A DNA stretch of 64,000 bases from positions 73,145,257-73,209,256 of the forward strand of contig NC_060060.1 of the NCBI RefSeq assembly GCF_020283565.1, in the 5' to 3' direction. The notes under the pieces were generated by a model. The model made no database searches and was not told where the DNA came from. It saw only the letters and a program-made list of their open reading frames with translations. The translations under genes were made by a program, and so were the position numbers. Origin of the DNA: Trifolium pratense. Its lineage: Eukaryota; Streptophyta; Magnoliopsida; Fabales; Fabaceae. Shown here piece after piece: positions 44,109-56,422 of the stretch (positions are counted from its first letter, which is position 1; every line of letters starts with the position of its first letter).

Positions 44109-45669
44109 TGCAATAGCAGATATTGAGATGATGTTAGTATGTTACGTAGTTGTGGGAAGAGTTTAAAAGATTATCCTCCAATGCCTAGAGCAGACACATT
44201 ATTAGTTCTTGATATACAAAATAGTTTAATAGACGACGAATTGAATTATAACAAAAAATCATTAGCTGAGGAACATGTTAGATTGATGTCAACTATGACT
44301 TCAGAGCAACGTAAAGTATATGACAAAATCATGATAGAGTTAACGAAAACAAACCTGATGTGTTTTTTCTTTATGGTTATGGCGGTACAGGGAGGACATT
44401 TATCTGGAGGGCCATGTCAGCCGCATTACGCTCAAAAGGTGAGATAGTTTTAACAGTTGACTCAAGTGAGATCGCTGCATTGCTTATACCTGGCGGTAGA
44501 ACAACACATTCAAGGTTTTGTATTCCTCTAAATGTTGACGAGTTTTCAACATGTACCATAGTTCCTAAAAGCCCTTTGGCGCTATTAATACAAAAAGCAA
44601 AGCTCATTATATGAGATGAAACCCCAATGATGCACAAACACTGTTTCAAAGTTGTTGATCGAACTTTAAAATATATTCTCAAGTCTGTTGATGAAAAAAA
44701 TAAACATGTTCCCTTCGGTGGAAAAGTTGTTATTTTTGGCGGAGATTTTAGACAAATTCTACCAGTAATACCCAAAGGTACAAGGCCAGAAGTTGTTCAT
44801 GCTACTATTAATTCTTCGGTTCTTTGGAATATTTGTGAAGTTTTAACATTGAGTAAAAACATGAGGGTTTTGGGTGTTGGCGATGGAGAAATTGGAGATG
44901 ACAACGACGATGATTTAGAACTTGACATTCCATCAATTTATTGATTCCAAATTCAGGTGATCCTCTTGCTTCTATCGTTGAAAGCACCTATCCCCAACTT
45001 TTACAAAACATGAACGATATAACGTATTTCCAAAATAGAGCTATACTAGCTCTTAAAAATTCAATAGTCGACACAATAAATGATTATATGTTGGATTTAA
45101 TTCCTGGTGAAGAAAAAACATATTTGAAAAAACATATGTAGACGGTCAAACAGTGGATGATGTTCATACTCCCGAATTTTTGAACACGATTTCTACGTCG
45201 AGACTTCCAAATCACAAGTTGAGACTTAAAGTTGTAGCTCCAGTTATGCTATTAAGGAATTTGAATAAAAAATTAGGATTACGCAATGGAACAAGACTTA
45301 TTATTACGAGATTGGGAAAACGTGCTCTTGAAGGAAAAATTATTTCAGGAAGTAATATTGGTGATCAGGTTTTCATACCTAGATTTTCTCTAACACCATC
45401 TGACGTGAGAATTCCTTTTAAATTTCAATGGAGACAATTTTCTACAATGATTTCTTTTGCGATGACTATTAATAAGAGTCAAGGACAATCTTTAAAGCAT
45501 GTTGGGATATATCTTCCGTCGCCAGTATTTTCACATGGTCAGTTTATGTTGCAATTTCAAGAGTTACTTCTAGAAAAAGATTAAAAATATTGATCATCGA
45601 TGACGACGGTGAAGATACGACTAAGACTTTGAATGTGGTCTATAAGGAAGTCTTCCGTAATATAACATA
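44109..45669 (+). pseudogene. Helitron PIF1-like helicase remnant
   Basis: Fragments in shifted frames follow the order of the intact helicase at 56423-58098: SLAEEHVRLMSTMTSEQRKV, LYGYGGTGRTFIWRAMSAAL, FGGKVVIFGGDFRQILPVIP, LRLKVVAPVMLLRNLNKKLG and FAMTINKSQGQSLKHVGIYL. The Walker A lysine is replaced (GGTGRT for GGTGKT). The DEAP box reads stop-DETP (TGA at about 44613). A frameshift lies near 44360, and there are stops near 44942 and 45140 plus one frameshift near 45545. It cannot make an active enzyme. It lies 165 bp before a Helitron 3' terminus. Confidence 0.85.
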
Positions 45670-45803
45670 ATTTTCTTTGTATGAATATTTTTCCAAAATA
45701 ATTGTTGAACTATCGTTTAATGTTACTCAAACTTTTTTCATATACCTTACATTATTGGAATTATCATATCTTATTTAATCGTTATATAACTTACAGCTAA
45801 TCA

Positions 45804-45834
45804 GACCCGTGCACCGCACGGGTCGATGCTCTAG
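45804..45834 (+). mobile_element. Helitron 3' terminus (plus-strand element)
   Basis: A perfect hairpin GACCCGTGC-ACC-GCACGGGTC is followed by GATGCTCTAG and then T, the classic Helitron end. The decayed element carrying the helicase remnant (44109-45669) and probably the B3-like pseudogene ends here. Its 5' end is not seen; it may lie left of 42200 or have been removed. Confidence 0.75.
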
Positions 45835-46797
45835 TTTTTTAATAAAAATTGCAACATAAAATGGAGGGAAAACAGAGAAAATAAATTAGGGTTTAGGATT
45901 TGCTTGTGTATACAAGCTTATAATATAAAAGATTGGTTTGAATGAAGTTTTAACATCCTATTTTCATTATTGTAAAAAAAAAAAAAAATCCTATTTTCAT
46001 TGAATTTATATTTTAATTTCTCTATTTTAAAATTTTAGTCCCCTATTTTGACTCATTTAGTTTCTCTATTTTAAAATTTTAGCCCCCATTTTTTGAATTT
46101 TATCCCTTTTATTTTCAAATTTGGCATTTTAACCCTTTAATTTTGACTAAATTTGAATTTTAACCTTAAAAAAATATGCCATAGCATTTTTCAATTCTAA
46201 AATCGAGATTAAATTTGTTCTGGATTAGGCCTGCAGTCCAACAACCGAGGAGATCCACCTCCTCTGTGCTGAATTCGGCCCAAATCGCACTAAGGCCCAA
46301 GGAAGTTTGTCCTTCCATAACGACCGACATCGAAATGGTTGGCATAATGGAAATTACTGTCGATCCTTGTTGTTCAGCTATTTTCCGACAGTCATTAATG
46401 GCAAGGGCGTCGAATCTGTCCTCCCATTAGTAACCTTGGGGCTCTGTGCCAGGAGCTATATAAAGCTTTCTTATGCAAAAGACACATGTACACAACTCTC
46501 ACTTTCAAAACATTTACTTTGCACCGTTGGATCACCTACAAGTAGAAAACCGCTCTTCACTCACCGGAGCTGATTAGGTCGACTCTAATCAATGTAAGAT
46601 CAAAATTCTAGACGGTCTAATCTTGATCTAACGATTGGAACCCAAGTTAGTGTAATGATTATGGGTGACCCCAAAATTGCCACGTATTACGAATATTGGC
46701 GGTTATGAATGAAGCGCGAACACAAACACATGAGTCTGGTTTCTTTACACACAAACCTTCCACCTTCATCTCCAACAACTTCAATCACAACAAAGTT
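45835..46797 (+). other. Upstream region of the DCC gene, with LTR-like sequence
   Basis: 46215-46570 is less AT-rich than its surroundings and contains CAGGAGCTATATAAAGCTTT, a strong TATA-like site at about 46456. It also has CCGACATCGAAATGGTTGGC, a composition seen in retrotransposon LTRs. It could be an old solo LTR that now lies 340 bp upstream of the DCC start codon. A proper promoter for that gene must be in this interval. Confidence 0.35.
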
Positions 46798-49622
46798 ATG
46801 GCTTTGAGAATCGCAGCAGCTTCTACATCGCGTATTGCAAAACCCTATAACCCATCACCACTCTTTTCAGCTTCATTCCAAAATCTCAATCTCAAATTCA
46901 ATCTTCCTCCTCGTCTTCCACAGGCCAACGCTTTTTCACCAATTCGCAAACCTGGTATCCCCCAATTGAATATCATCGTTTTTATAATTGAAAATGATTC
47001 CAAACCATGTGCTTAATTTGTTGTTTGTTTTGTAGGGTCTCAATGTTACATTCGAGCTATTAGTGATGCAGCTGTAGAATCTACAATTTCTAAGAAACAA
47101 GAGGAAGAAGAACAGTCTCCTAAAGATTGGAAGATTAAAATGCTATATGATGGAGATTGTCCACTATGCATGCGAGAGGTTCATCTTTCTCCCAAATTTC
47201 CATGTTTTGTTCATAAATATTTCTCTTGGCATGAATTGTTAGTGAGTGATTGATAGTTTTTTTGCTTGTTGTTGTTACTTGTCAATGTTAGGTGAATATG
47301 CTACGAGAGAGGAATAAGAGTTATGGCACCATCAAGTTTGTTGATATAGGCTCAGATGATTACTCTCCCCAGGAGAATCAGGGCCTTGACTATCAAACTG
47401 TTAGTATCTACTCTGTTTATGTTTGGTATCACGGTGACTATGTCAGAATCATGTGACCTACTGTGATTTTTCAAAAGATACACTCTGTAGCTTCTGCAAA
47501 ATTACAGTGGATCACCGTGATTCTGACTTACCAAACATACACTAAATTTTATCAAACTTGTTGATATTTTTTATTTATTTATGCTTGGTTTCATACCTCA
47601 ATTGCTAGGTCTTTGTTTGTTTGGTTCATTAATTTTTCATGAACATCAGCAAATGTGAAAATTTCATTTGTAGATTCCTATTATTTGAAGACTTGCTTTA
47701 CAAGTAATAATGGACTAATTGGTGCACGAGTGTGTGAGGTTTTCAAGCATTTGCATTTGCTTATAGATACAGTAATATAATTTTTTGTTTTTACTTTTAG
47801 GCTATGGGAAGAATTCATGCTATTCTATCGGATGGAACTGTTGTCACCGATGTTGAAGTATGGCTTCTTACCTGTTCTTTACTATCCTAGGATAATTGTT
47901 GACATTTCTCTGACTCCTGCTTCAGTAATTTCGTGATCTGGATATAATTGCTTTGTATATGTTTAATTTCTAAGTATGGAATTACCGAGAATTTATAAAT
48001 TAGAACATTACATATAGTTCTATGATTCCCGTAGTCCATTCTCAATCACAATATAGGCATACTGGTATACACTCGTAAGACTTAAATATCAATATCCAAT
48101 TTCAACTTTTATGTAATCCCTGATTTGCTGCGGAATTTATGAAATCTTTGTACCCCACAAAACTTGATTTTTGTCTTTGAATAAAAAATGAGATCCTAAA
48201 ACTCAGATTACTGGTAAATCTTAGTGACACGAATCTGTTTAGTGAAATATGTTTTTTTGTTCAAGTATGAAATTCTAATTTTACTTATCTTTGCAATAAA
48301 ATTTTATATTTTGTATGATTTCCATGATGGTTTGGTACTCTGCAGGCGTTTAGGAGATTATACGAAGAAGTTGGTCTTGGTTGGGTTTATGCCGTTACAA
48401 AATATGAACCAGTAAGTCTTCCTACCATACTTTTGAAGGACTTGTTCAGTTGTTCTGTTGTTGTAACTTGTAGTACAACACAGAAATCTTCATCTTTTGG
48501 CTTTACTGTAGAAATGATGGCTTGTGTCGTTATATATATTATGTTATTAATGAAGATAAACAATATTCACAGATTGCAAAAATTGCTGATTCTGTATATG
48601 GTTTTTGGGCTAAATACCGTCTTCAAGTTACAGGTAAATGCAAAACTCATACATGATTTTACACCAAAAGTTCCATGTAGTAATATTGTAATTGATCTTT
48701 TTGTAGCTCATGCATGCTACTGATGCTAGTGTTTATTAAGTAAAAATGATATGGTCACATAAACGCCGGAGAAACTTAGAATTATTGCGATAAGACTATC
48801 ATCTGATCTTAAAATTGATGGGAAAAAAAATTCATCCATCAATAAGGTTATCACTTTTAGAGTCATTTCTTATTGCCAAGTATAATTGATGATTAATGTG
48901 GCAGGAAATTTACTACCTGAGAGCAATAATTGCCTCCATGGTTATGCTAACCAGAATGATGATGTTAACATCCGTTCAATTTGTGCATTAATTTCCATTG
49001 TTGGTTTCCAGGACGGCCACCTATGGAAGAAATTTTAGAAGCTCGAAAGAAGAAGGTATTCATATTCAACTGCATAAAGTATTATGCCAGTATAGAATGT
49101 TTCTGCAGAATAAAATCAGGAAAATGAAGACTGCAATGAAAATTGAACATGAATAATATCATTCAGATAATCATCTGAAATTTTTAAGAGAATGATTCTT
49201 TAACCTCGTATACATTAAAATAATTGTGATTGAAGTTCTGTCACATTGCCTAGATTAGTCAGCATCCCTTGTAATTTAGGTGTAATTGACCTTATGTTGA
49301 AAAATTAACGACTCCTTAACCATGTCGATCTATAATAAACAAAAATAGAGCGTAATGCATTAAATAACGATTTTATCAAATGCCAGTATAACAGCCATTC
49401 ATATATCACTGCAAAATACCAAAGTATTGTATACACTAATAGGCTCAGTGTTTAGAGTTCTGAAATAATTTGACTCTATTCAAATATTTGTTCAGGCCAT
49501 TGATCCTAACATAATTTTAACCTTAATATACATGATAATGTACTGCTTATTTTCTGATTTGTATTTTTATGGTGTTTTTACAGGGTGAATTATGCAAAGA
49601 CAACAATGCTTGCAGGATGTAA
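46798..49622 (+). CDS. DCC family (DUF393) thiol-disulfide oxidoreductase, 8 exons, organelle-targeted
   Basis: Exons 46798-46954, 47036-47178, 47292-47399, 47801-47857, 48346-48411, 48573-48633, 49012-49055 and 49584-49622 give 675 nt and 224 residues with GT-AG introns and no frame error. The family motif is KMLYDGDCPLCMREV: the CxxC pair in DGDCPLC is the presumed redox site. FRRLYEEVGLGWVYAVTKYE follows, also conserved. The first about 60 residues are Ser/Pro/Arg-rich without acids (MALRIAAASTSRIAKP), a transit peptide; chloroplast or mitochondrion cannot be decided by eye. It resembles Arabidopsis At5g50100 (DCC1-like) from memory. An in-frame ATG at 46705 would add 31 residues; 46798 was chosen because MALR begins the transit-peptide-like stretch. 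Confidence 0.88.
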
Positions 49623-50666
49623 ATTTTCACAATATCTGACTTTGCTGAAAACTTGGAGAAGGCTTGTCGCTGAAGCAGGTCTATGTATGATCTTATTTAT
49701 AAAATGCAGTCAATATAGATGGTGTCACGAAATTTTACGTCTCCCTCACATATGCGTATAGATAACCTTTTTCCAAATTTTGCTGCAATGGATCTTGGCT
49801 GGCATAAGATTTAGGATTGTATATGATAAAATGTACAAGTATACTATATTAGCAAGTCCCCACATTAGCATTAGCATTAGCAAGTCCCCACAATGGTAGT
49901 AAAATGTACAATCTAATCTAGCTATAGTATATGAAAATTATTTACCATTTGTGGTCATATCCATATTAGCAAGTCCCCACACAGCTTCCTGTTTCCTGAT
50001 GTACCAGGTGGGACACACTTGCTCCTCACACAGAAAGTTCCACATGTTCTATTGGACAAATTGGACCTAAAATGAGCACTGCACCTCAATTTGCACAATG
50101 CACCACAATCTAAACCATGCATAGTAAAATTCTTAAGACAAGATTGTTCAAGAAGTTAAGTAAGCCATTTCACATACTAGCATTATATATAGGTGAAAGT
50201 ACTAGTACAATTTCAGTTGAAATTACTTAGTGACCATTATACTACCATGATACGTTATGCAGTTGAATATTGATACTGTTAGAATATTAGAACATATCTT
50301 ATAATATATGTTAAGATATGTATATAATTTTTAACAGATATTATAAAATATTTTTTAATATTCTAACACTAGCATGTGTATGTAACAAATTAAACGCATG
50401 TTTGAATTGGCATTGACTTTAATTGCTGTAACCAACAGCAGTACGAACTAGTTTTGCTTTCGCCTATATATTATATCGTACTTTTGAAGAGGTAATGGAT
50501 TAATCTCAATTTACAAAACAACTCCCTAAATCTTGTCACATAAACTCTATCAATGAAATGAGATATAAATTTAATAAAAGTGGCAGCAGCATGTGCATAT
50601 CAGCATATATAATGATAATTTGAGTGGTAGGAGTAATTATTCAAATTAGTTAAAGAATGTCTAGAA
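49623..50666. other. 3' flank of the DCC gene and intergenic repeats
   Basis: AGCAAGTCCCCACA occurs three times between 49850 and 49985, a small local repeat. 50276-50372 has inverted ends (GTTAGAATATTAGAACATAT and AAATATTTTTTAATATTCTA), a MITE or LTR scrap of about 97 bp. No gene is recognised. Confidence 0.5.
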
Positions 50667-50932
50667 CTAGTATACGTACCCGTGCAATGCACGGGGCGAC
50701 TATAGTTGGTATGATTGAATAATGACATAGCTTGTTTACTATAATATTTAGACCTATGTTAAATACTCTAACAGAATCAATAAATATAATTGTTTATATA
50801 TTTAAAACTTTAACTGAAAACCAAAAAACAACATTAAACCAATACATAGCATTGTTTAAATCAAAGGTCTAACTTAATAACATAATCAACTACAACACAT
50901 TAGCCATGATAAGTTCATTTGACATAATACAA

Positions 50933-51190
50933 TTACTGTTGTTGATCCATGACAACAACACTCAAGACTTGAGGTGGATCTTCTAAAGTGAAGCGACATC
51001 TTGAGCCAGGTTGTATGTTAGCAAGATTTAGAAATGTATTAAAACCTACAGATATGTACCTCTCATGTTGATTTCTTGCGGCCATTCGAATTTCACAAAC
51101 AACAGAAATATTTGTGTTCTGAAGAACCATACTAATGTGTTGTTGTTGCGGTGTCAAGAAAGCCTTACTTATTATTGTAGGAAAATGATG
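50933..51190 (-). pseudogene. B3-like domain terminal exon, separated from its gene by a CACTA element
   Basis: The minus-strand frame contains LTPQQQHISMVLQNTNISVV, CEIRMAARNQHERYISVG and FLNLANIQPGSRCRFTLEDP, ending VVMDQQQ. The CEIR...HERYI...F...I-PGSRCRF-LEDPP pattern is the second half of a divergent B3-type domain. A likely splice acceptor (CAATAATAAG) lies at about 51180. A possible upstream exon lies at 55016-55089 beyond the CACTA element, so the CACTA insertion would sit in an intron. Loss of function is not proven. Confidence 0.45.
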
Positions 51191-51789
51191 AATAGTGGAA
51201 ACATACAAAATCAAAATACAATTTTAGAAAGCTAAGCAATTTTAACTTATATCAAGAATCACTAGTACAGAAAACACTTTTTACATCTGGCCAAAACCCC
51301 ATTTTACATCTGACCCCAGTCAGAGGTAGACGTACAAGAAGTAGTAAGTTTACGCTTTTTACATCTGACATTCGCCAGATGTAAAATTATCCCCTTTTAC
51401 CTCTGTTCTCGTGTTTCAGCTGACCAATTTTTTTTTTATAATTAAATTGGACCTTTTACATCTGACCAAGTCACCAGATGTGAAATAGTAACTTTATTTA
51501 ATTTTTTTTCTTTCAAAATCCTGCGTTTTTTTTTTTTTTTTATATTTTAAATCCTATTTTGTAATTAAAAAAAACCAAAATAGCATTACAATTCAACATT
51601 CAACCAAAATACAATTACATTCAACCAAGTCATTACAATTCAAATAAAATACCAAGTCTTACAATTCAAGCAAAATACCAACAATCTAAAATGTTATAAC
51701 ATTCAAGCAAAATACAAGTCATTACAATTCAAAACATCCTAATTAATGTGAATCCATTGTAACATCACACAAATTAACCTAGCTAGCTC

Positions 51790-51915
51790 CTAAGCCTCAT
51801 CATCGGCAACATCATAATCTACCTCGGGATTGTACAGGTCAAGAAAACAAGTAGCCCAGCTGTTTCGCAATTCATACAGCTCCTCCTCGGTTAATGACAT
51901 GGGATCATCGAACAC
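51790..51915 (-). CDS. Putative last exon of the CACTA-borne transcription unit
   Basis: After a splice-like acceptor (CATAATGTAG) the minus strand is open for 41 codons: VFDDPMSLTEEELYELRNSW, then ATCFLDLYNPEVDYDVADDE, A and stop. The acidic ending and clean frame suggest a real coding end, but I do not recognise the protein. It is the most 3' of the exon-like pieces in the CACTA element. Confidence 0.35.
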   Translation of the reverse strand: MFDDPMSLTEEELYELRNSWATCFLDLYNPEVDYDVADDEA

Positions 51916-51985
51916 CTACATTATGTAATATATAATTACTTAAACATACATGGCTCAAATTCATTACGTATACATGATCAACTTA

Positions 51986-52021
<36 letters not shown>

Positions 52022-52614
52022 CATACATTCGGGTAGTATCATACTACATGATCTAGAATCGAAAAAAATGCAACACAACGTGAGCTAAAGGCTGCTGCCT
52101 CGAGCGCCCCAGTAATGCAGAAAATGGATGAAGTTACCTTCAGGAAGCATTGGATCCAGCTTCTGTGATAGTGAAAATTTACTTGGATTGGATCCAGCTT
52201 CTGTGAATCTGTTGGGCTACTCTCAGATTTTTTGCTGAAGTCTTCTGAACTCAGACGCTCACGACATGCCAAAAGGAATTGAACAACCTGTTGTAGAAAG
52301 AATTGAAAAATAAAATGTTAATTCAAAATCAACTAGAACCAAAGGGTGAACAAAAGATAACCCCTATATTTCTATTGAATGAACATTGATACCAGAATGG
52401 TCATATGGTGAAATATGATGATTATACACTAAAGACTAAGATAAGCAACTAATTCAAAATTTGTTTGTGCACCATACTTACACTTACTTTGGGAAAAATC
52501 CATGTAGCCTTCTTTTTATTACCAAAAGTTGCCAATTGATGAACTTTAAAAGCACTAGAAAAATTTAAACATCAACAAAGTTTTAATAGGCAGTAAGTGG
52601 ACGAGGTAGCTCCC

Positions 52615-52737
52615 ATTGAACAGAACTTGAAGCATCAAAGTTGAGTACTGAGGTAGCTCCAAAAACACAACATCTTGTGCTGTCAAGAAATCAAGTCCAA
52701 AGCACATGTTCCTAGAACCTATTATTGCAATTTTAAC
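52615..52737 (-). pseudogene. SNF2 / ZRANB3-like helicase fragment in the CACTA element
   Basis: After an acceptor-like CATTTCAG the frame reads VKIAIIGSRNMCFGLDFLTA followed by QDVVFLELPQYSTLMLQ. This aligns with motif V of SNF2 helicases of the ZRANB3/SMARCAL1 type (usually ITAGGVGLDFSSAQ-VVFLELP-SP-LMLQ). The TAGGVG part is altered to SRNMCFG, and the AEDRAHRRGQ that should follow is absent. It is a single captured exon without ATPase motifs. Confidence 0.6.
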
Positions 52738-53590
52738 CTGAAATGCACATGTAACTATCAAGTCAAAGTAAGTCTAATAAGAAAAGGAGAAATAGTATAA
52801 ACTTATTTCTATGATGCAAGTGACGTGTAGCACAAAATGCACACAAATACTTGCAGTAAGACACAAAAATAGAAACTATGATAGTAGAAAACCAAGTTCA
52901 CTGCAGACAAAGCATTGTTAAGGGACAACCAAGTTCACAGACTAATGCAAACACCAACACTTACAAGATATTGACCTGAAGTATATCCCTGACATGCTTC
53001 TTTACTAAGTTTGTTCTGCTTGAAATATAGTTCAATTCTTCCTCTCATTTGTGAAAACATACATGTATTAAACTTTTGTCAACAAGTTGCTGCCAAATGG
53101 AAAAAATATTAACAAGACCTGAAATAATAAAGTAGAAATCTATCATATAACTATGTCACCAACTCTGACATTGCCATAGGTAACTCAACTTGAAATTACT
53201 TCAGTACCATATTGAATGGCAGCAACATTCCATAAATAACAACACAATTAGAAAAATCTTCGAAATAGAGCTTACCTCTAAAACACACTTCGAAACAATT
53301 TGCAACTTTTTAGGAGTTCAAGCTTACCTCTAAAACATGTTGTTCTATCCTCCATGAAGGCTGGATATCTCATGAAAGCACAATGCATTCCTCAAAACTA
53401 TATGATCATAAAGGGTTGATCGAAATAGCCTCCGAGATCCATGTAATGTATACCTTCTACAAAACCTCAAAATGACCAGGTTGTAAAACCTCAAAATGTA
53501 CACAATCCTCATTCCTCCCTTTCAACTCTAATACAATCCAAACTGAGCCTGATATAAAAATGATGTGCCAAACTTGTCACAACTTATTCA

Positions 53591-54004
<414 letters not shown>

Positions 54005-55015
54005 TTAAGTTAAAACATTGTAACACCAATTAAAGTATTGATTTCGTACCCGATGGGAATATATCCTAATCTTACAATAGGAAACAAAACTAAAAAGAGA
54101 CTAAAGGATGAAAATAATAAGTGAAAGATGAAGGTATTACAAAGATGGTGACAACACATAAAACGCACAGAATCACAGTGAAAAACGCACATAAAACCCA
54201 AAATACATATTCACAACCCCAGAATCACAGTGCAAAAAACGCACATAAACGCACATAAAACCCAGAATACATATTCACAAGCCCAGAAACACAGTGCAAA
54301 AAACGCACATAAAACTCCAAAAATTACAAACTTTAACCAAACAAAAAGAAATTAAAAAATTGATAATAGAATCAGTACCTGTTTGTGTTTTCAGTTGTTG
54401 GGAGAAAGAACGATTTGAGAGAAGCTTCAATTTGTTTCACCCACCTTCGATTTGGGACCTAGGGTTCGCGAACCACCGAGAGAGATGACGAAATTGAGAG
54501 AACGAGTGAGAGAGGACGAGTGAGAGTGAGGGATTGTCGTGATTGAGAGAGTTTCGAATCGAGAGAGGAATTGAGAGTTTGTTGTTCTTGAGGATTTGGG
54601 AAAATCGCGTGAGTGTTGTTGACTGTTCTTGAGGGTTTGTTTGCGAAGATGTATATGAATCGTACGCGTTTCTCACTTAAGCACTTAACACAGTTTGTCC
54701 AATTTTTTTTTTTTTTTTACTCAACATGACATCTTACATCTGACTCTAAATATGGTCAGATATATATTTATTTTAGATCATTTTCGCCATAATTACAATA
54801 TTGCCACCGCGTTCAGTTTTGTTTCTGGTGATATTAGAACCAGATGTAAAACGTTATGTCTATATATTTTTCCCTTCCGTGGATATTAGTACCAGATGTA
54901 AAGGCTACTCTATATAGCGTTTTACATCTGACATATGCTCGTCAGATGTAAACTACTAGTGTAATATGTCATATTTGTACTAGTGAATATTAAAACACAA
55001 ATACTATATTCTTAC

Positions 55016-55089
55016 CAAGAATGCTCTTTGATCTACATGATGTTGACTGATGTTTATTTCCCAATACCTTTCAAGTTCAATACCGTCAT
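55016..55089 (-). other. Exon-like segment of the Helitron-borne B3-like gene
   Basis: Bounded by GATTCAAG on its 5' side and TTCTTG|GTAAGAATA on its 3' side, it reads DDGIELERYWEINISQHHVD then QRAFL. It lies 28 bp outside the CACTA element and may splice to 51180-50933. Assignment is by position and splice signals only. Confidence 0.3.
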
Positions 55090-55732
55090 CTTGAATCAAA
55101 TTCATCTGGTATACATATCAGAGACATATGATTATTATATGATATTCATAAAAGAAATTGAAAGTGAATATAAATGTTGTATTAAGAAGTTACTATTAAT
55201 GCAGCTTTGCTATAATCTTGAATCCAATTCACTCACAAAATCTGATAATCATTCTAAAAGAAATTGTTGTATTAAGAAGTTATAATTGCTAACCGAAAAT
55301 TAATGTACTTGGATTGCAAGGAACATCCCAATATCATATAATCCATGCTAAAGTTCACTCACAATTCTAGCTTCATTTTTTTTATGTGTTTTTCTAGATT
55401 TGAAAACACATCCAAAAAGTATTAAGCATCATAATACATCTTCCAATTCATTGACTAAATCTGCTAATCAATTCACATTATAAAATAAACAACTAAAAAA
55501 TGCAAAATGTTTAATGAGTGTATTATGTAAATCAGATTGCTATTCAGCAAGCAATAACACAACATTGAACTTCATATTTTAATTAATGTTGCAATGTTTC
55601 TATGCAAATAGCTTTGATATATATATATATATTATAGAAGTTGTGTTATAAAAAGATTAGAATTTGAAGTCCATCATGGGTTGAAGAAGAGCTTCGAAAT
55701 AAAGAAAACATAAGTCACTTACCTTGTCTCAA

Positions 55733-55890
55733 TTCTACTGCTGGTTGAACTCCCAATATGGCTGGCTGCTCCAATTGCTCCTTGTTGCTCCTGTCAACCC
55801 TAGTTGCAACTTCACAATCCAAAATAGGCAAGGAAATTTCGGGTATGGACTCCCTTATTTGAGTCAATTTGGATTGGACCTATTATTTGT
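55733..55890 (-). other. Exon-like segment with good splice donor
   Basis: The minus strand is open for about 50 codons, with LPILDCEVATRVDRSNKEQL and EQPAILGVQPAVELRQG, and ends GACAAG|GTAAGTGA. The family is not recognised; it may belong to the same Helitron-borne gene as 55016-55089. Confidence 0.3.
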
Positions 55891-55954
55891 TAGTGGCCCA
55901 AAATAAATAGCAGTGGCAAAGGTTGTCATATAAAGTAATTATTGGTACAACAAA

Positions 55955-55957
55955 TAC

Positions 55958-56019
<62 letters not shown>

Positions 56020-56022
56020 TTA
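55955..56022. repeat. (AAT)n microsatellite
   Basis: More than twenty AAT units, with one imperfect unit at the right end. Confidence 0.95.
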
Positions 56023-56422
56023 TAATAATAAAATGACAATGTAAATTAAGCTTGCATTGTTTGCATCAAAATAAGGCAATCATCCTTAAACAAATGTTAA
56101 GTCAAAGTAAAACAATTAATCTACTTAAACACATATTAATCCTTACAAATGAAGACTTTAAGTGTAAAACATGTTGAGAACAAAAATCCTCATATTTGTC
56201 CCAAAAGTTGCAATAAATAAATTAGACACATGACATTACATTGACCATAAGAGATGGACACTTCCTCATGAGAGAGTCAAAATATGAGTCATTAATTATG
56301 TTATAAACCTGCAAGTACATATGGACATATGTTAGAATAATATAAATGAATATAAACAATCATTTATTGGTATTATATGATTGAAAATTAAATTATCATG
56401 TAATTACCTTTTGTTAGTTCCA

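Noticed and set aside
46705..46797. Upstream in-frame ATG for the DCC gene
   Set aside because: It would place Asn/Glu/His-rich residues before a good transit-peptide-like start. The later MALR start fits the family better, though the upstream start cannot be excluded.
54437..54676. 79-residue minus-strand frame near the right side of the CACTA element
   Set aside because: It is likely the 5' leader of the element's transcription unit (repeated GAGAGAG and TTGAGAG motifs). It is not linked in frame to the start codon at 53989.
54954..54961. TACTAGTG as the right end of the CACTA element
   Set aside because: The flanking bases TAA do not match the left flank AAT, while the site ending at 54985 gives a perfect AAT duplication and longer end similarity.
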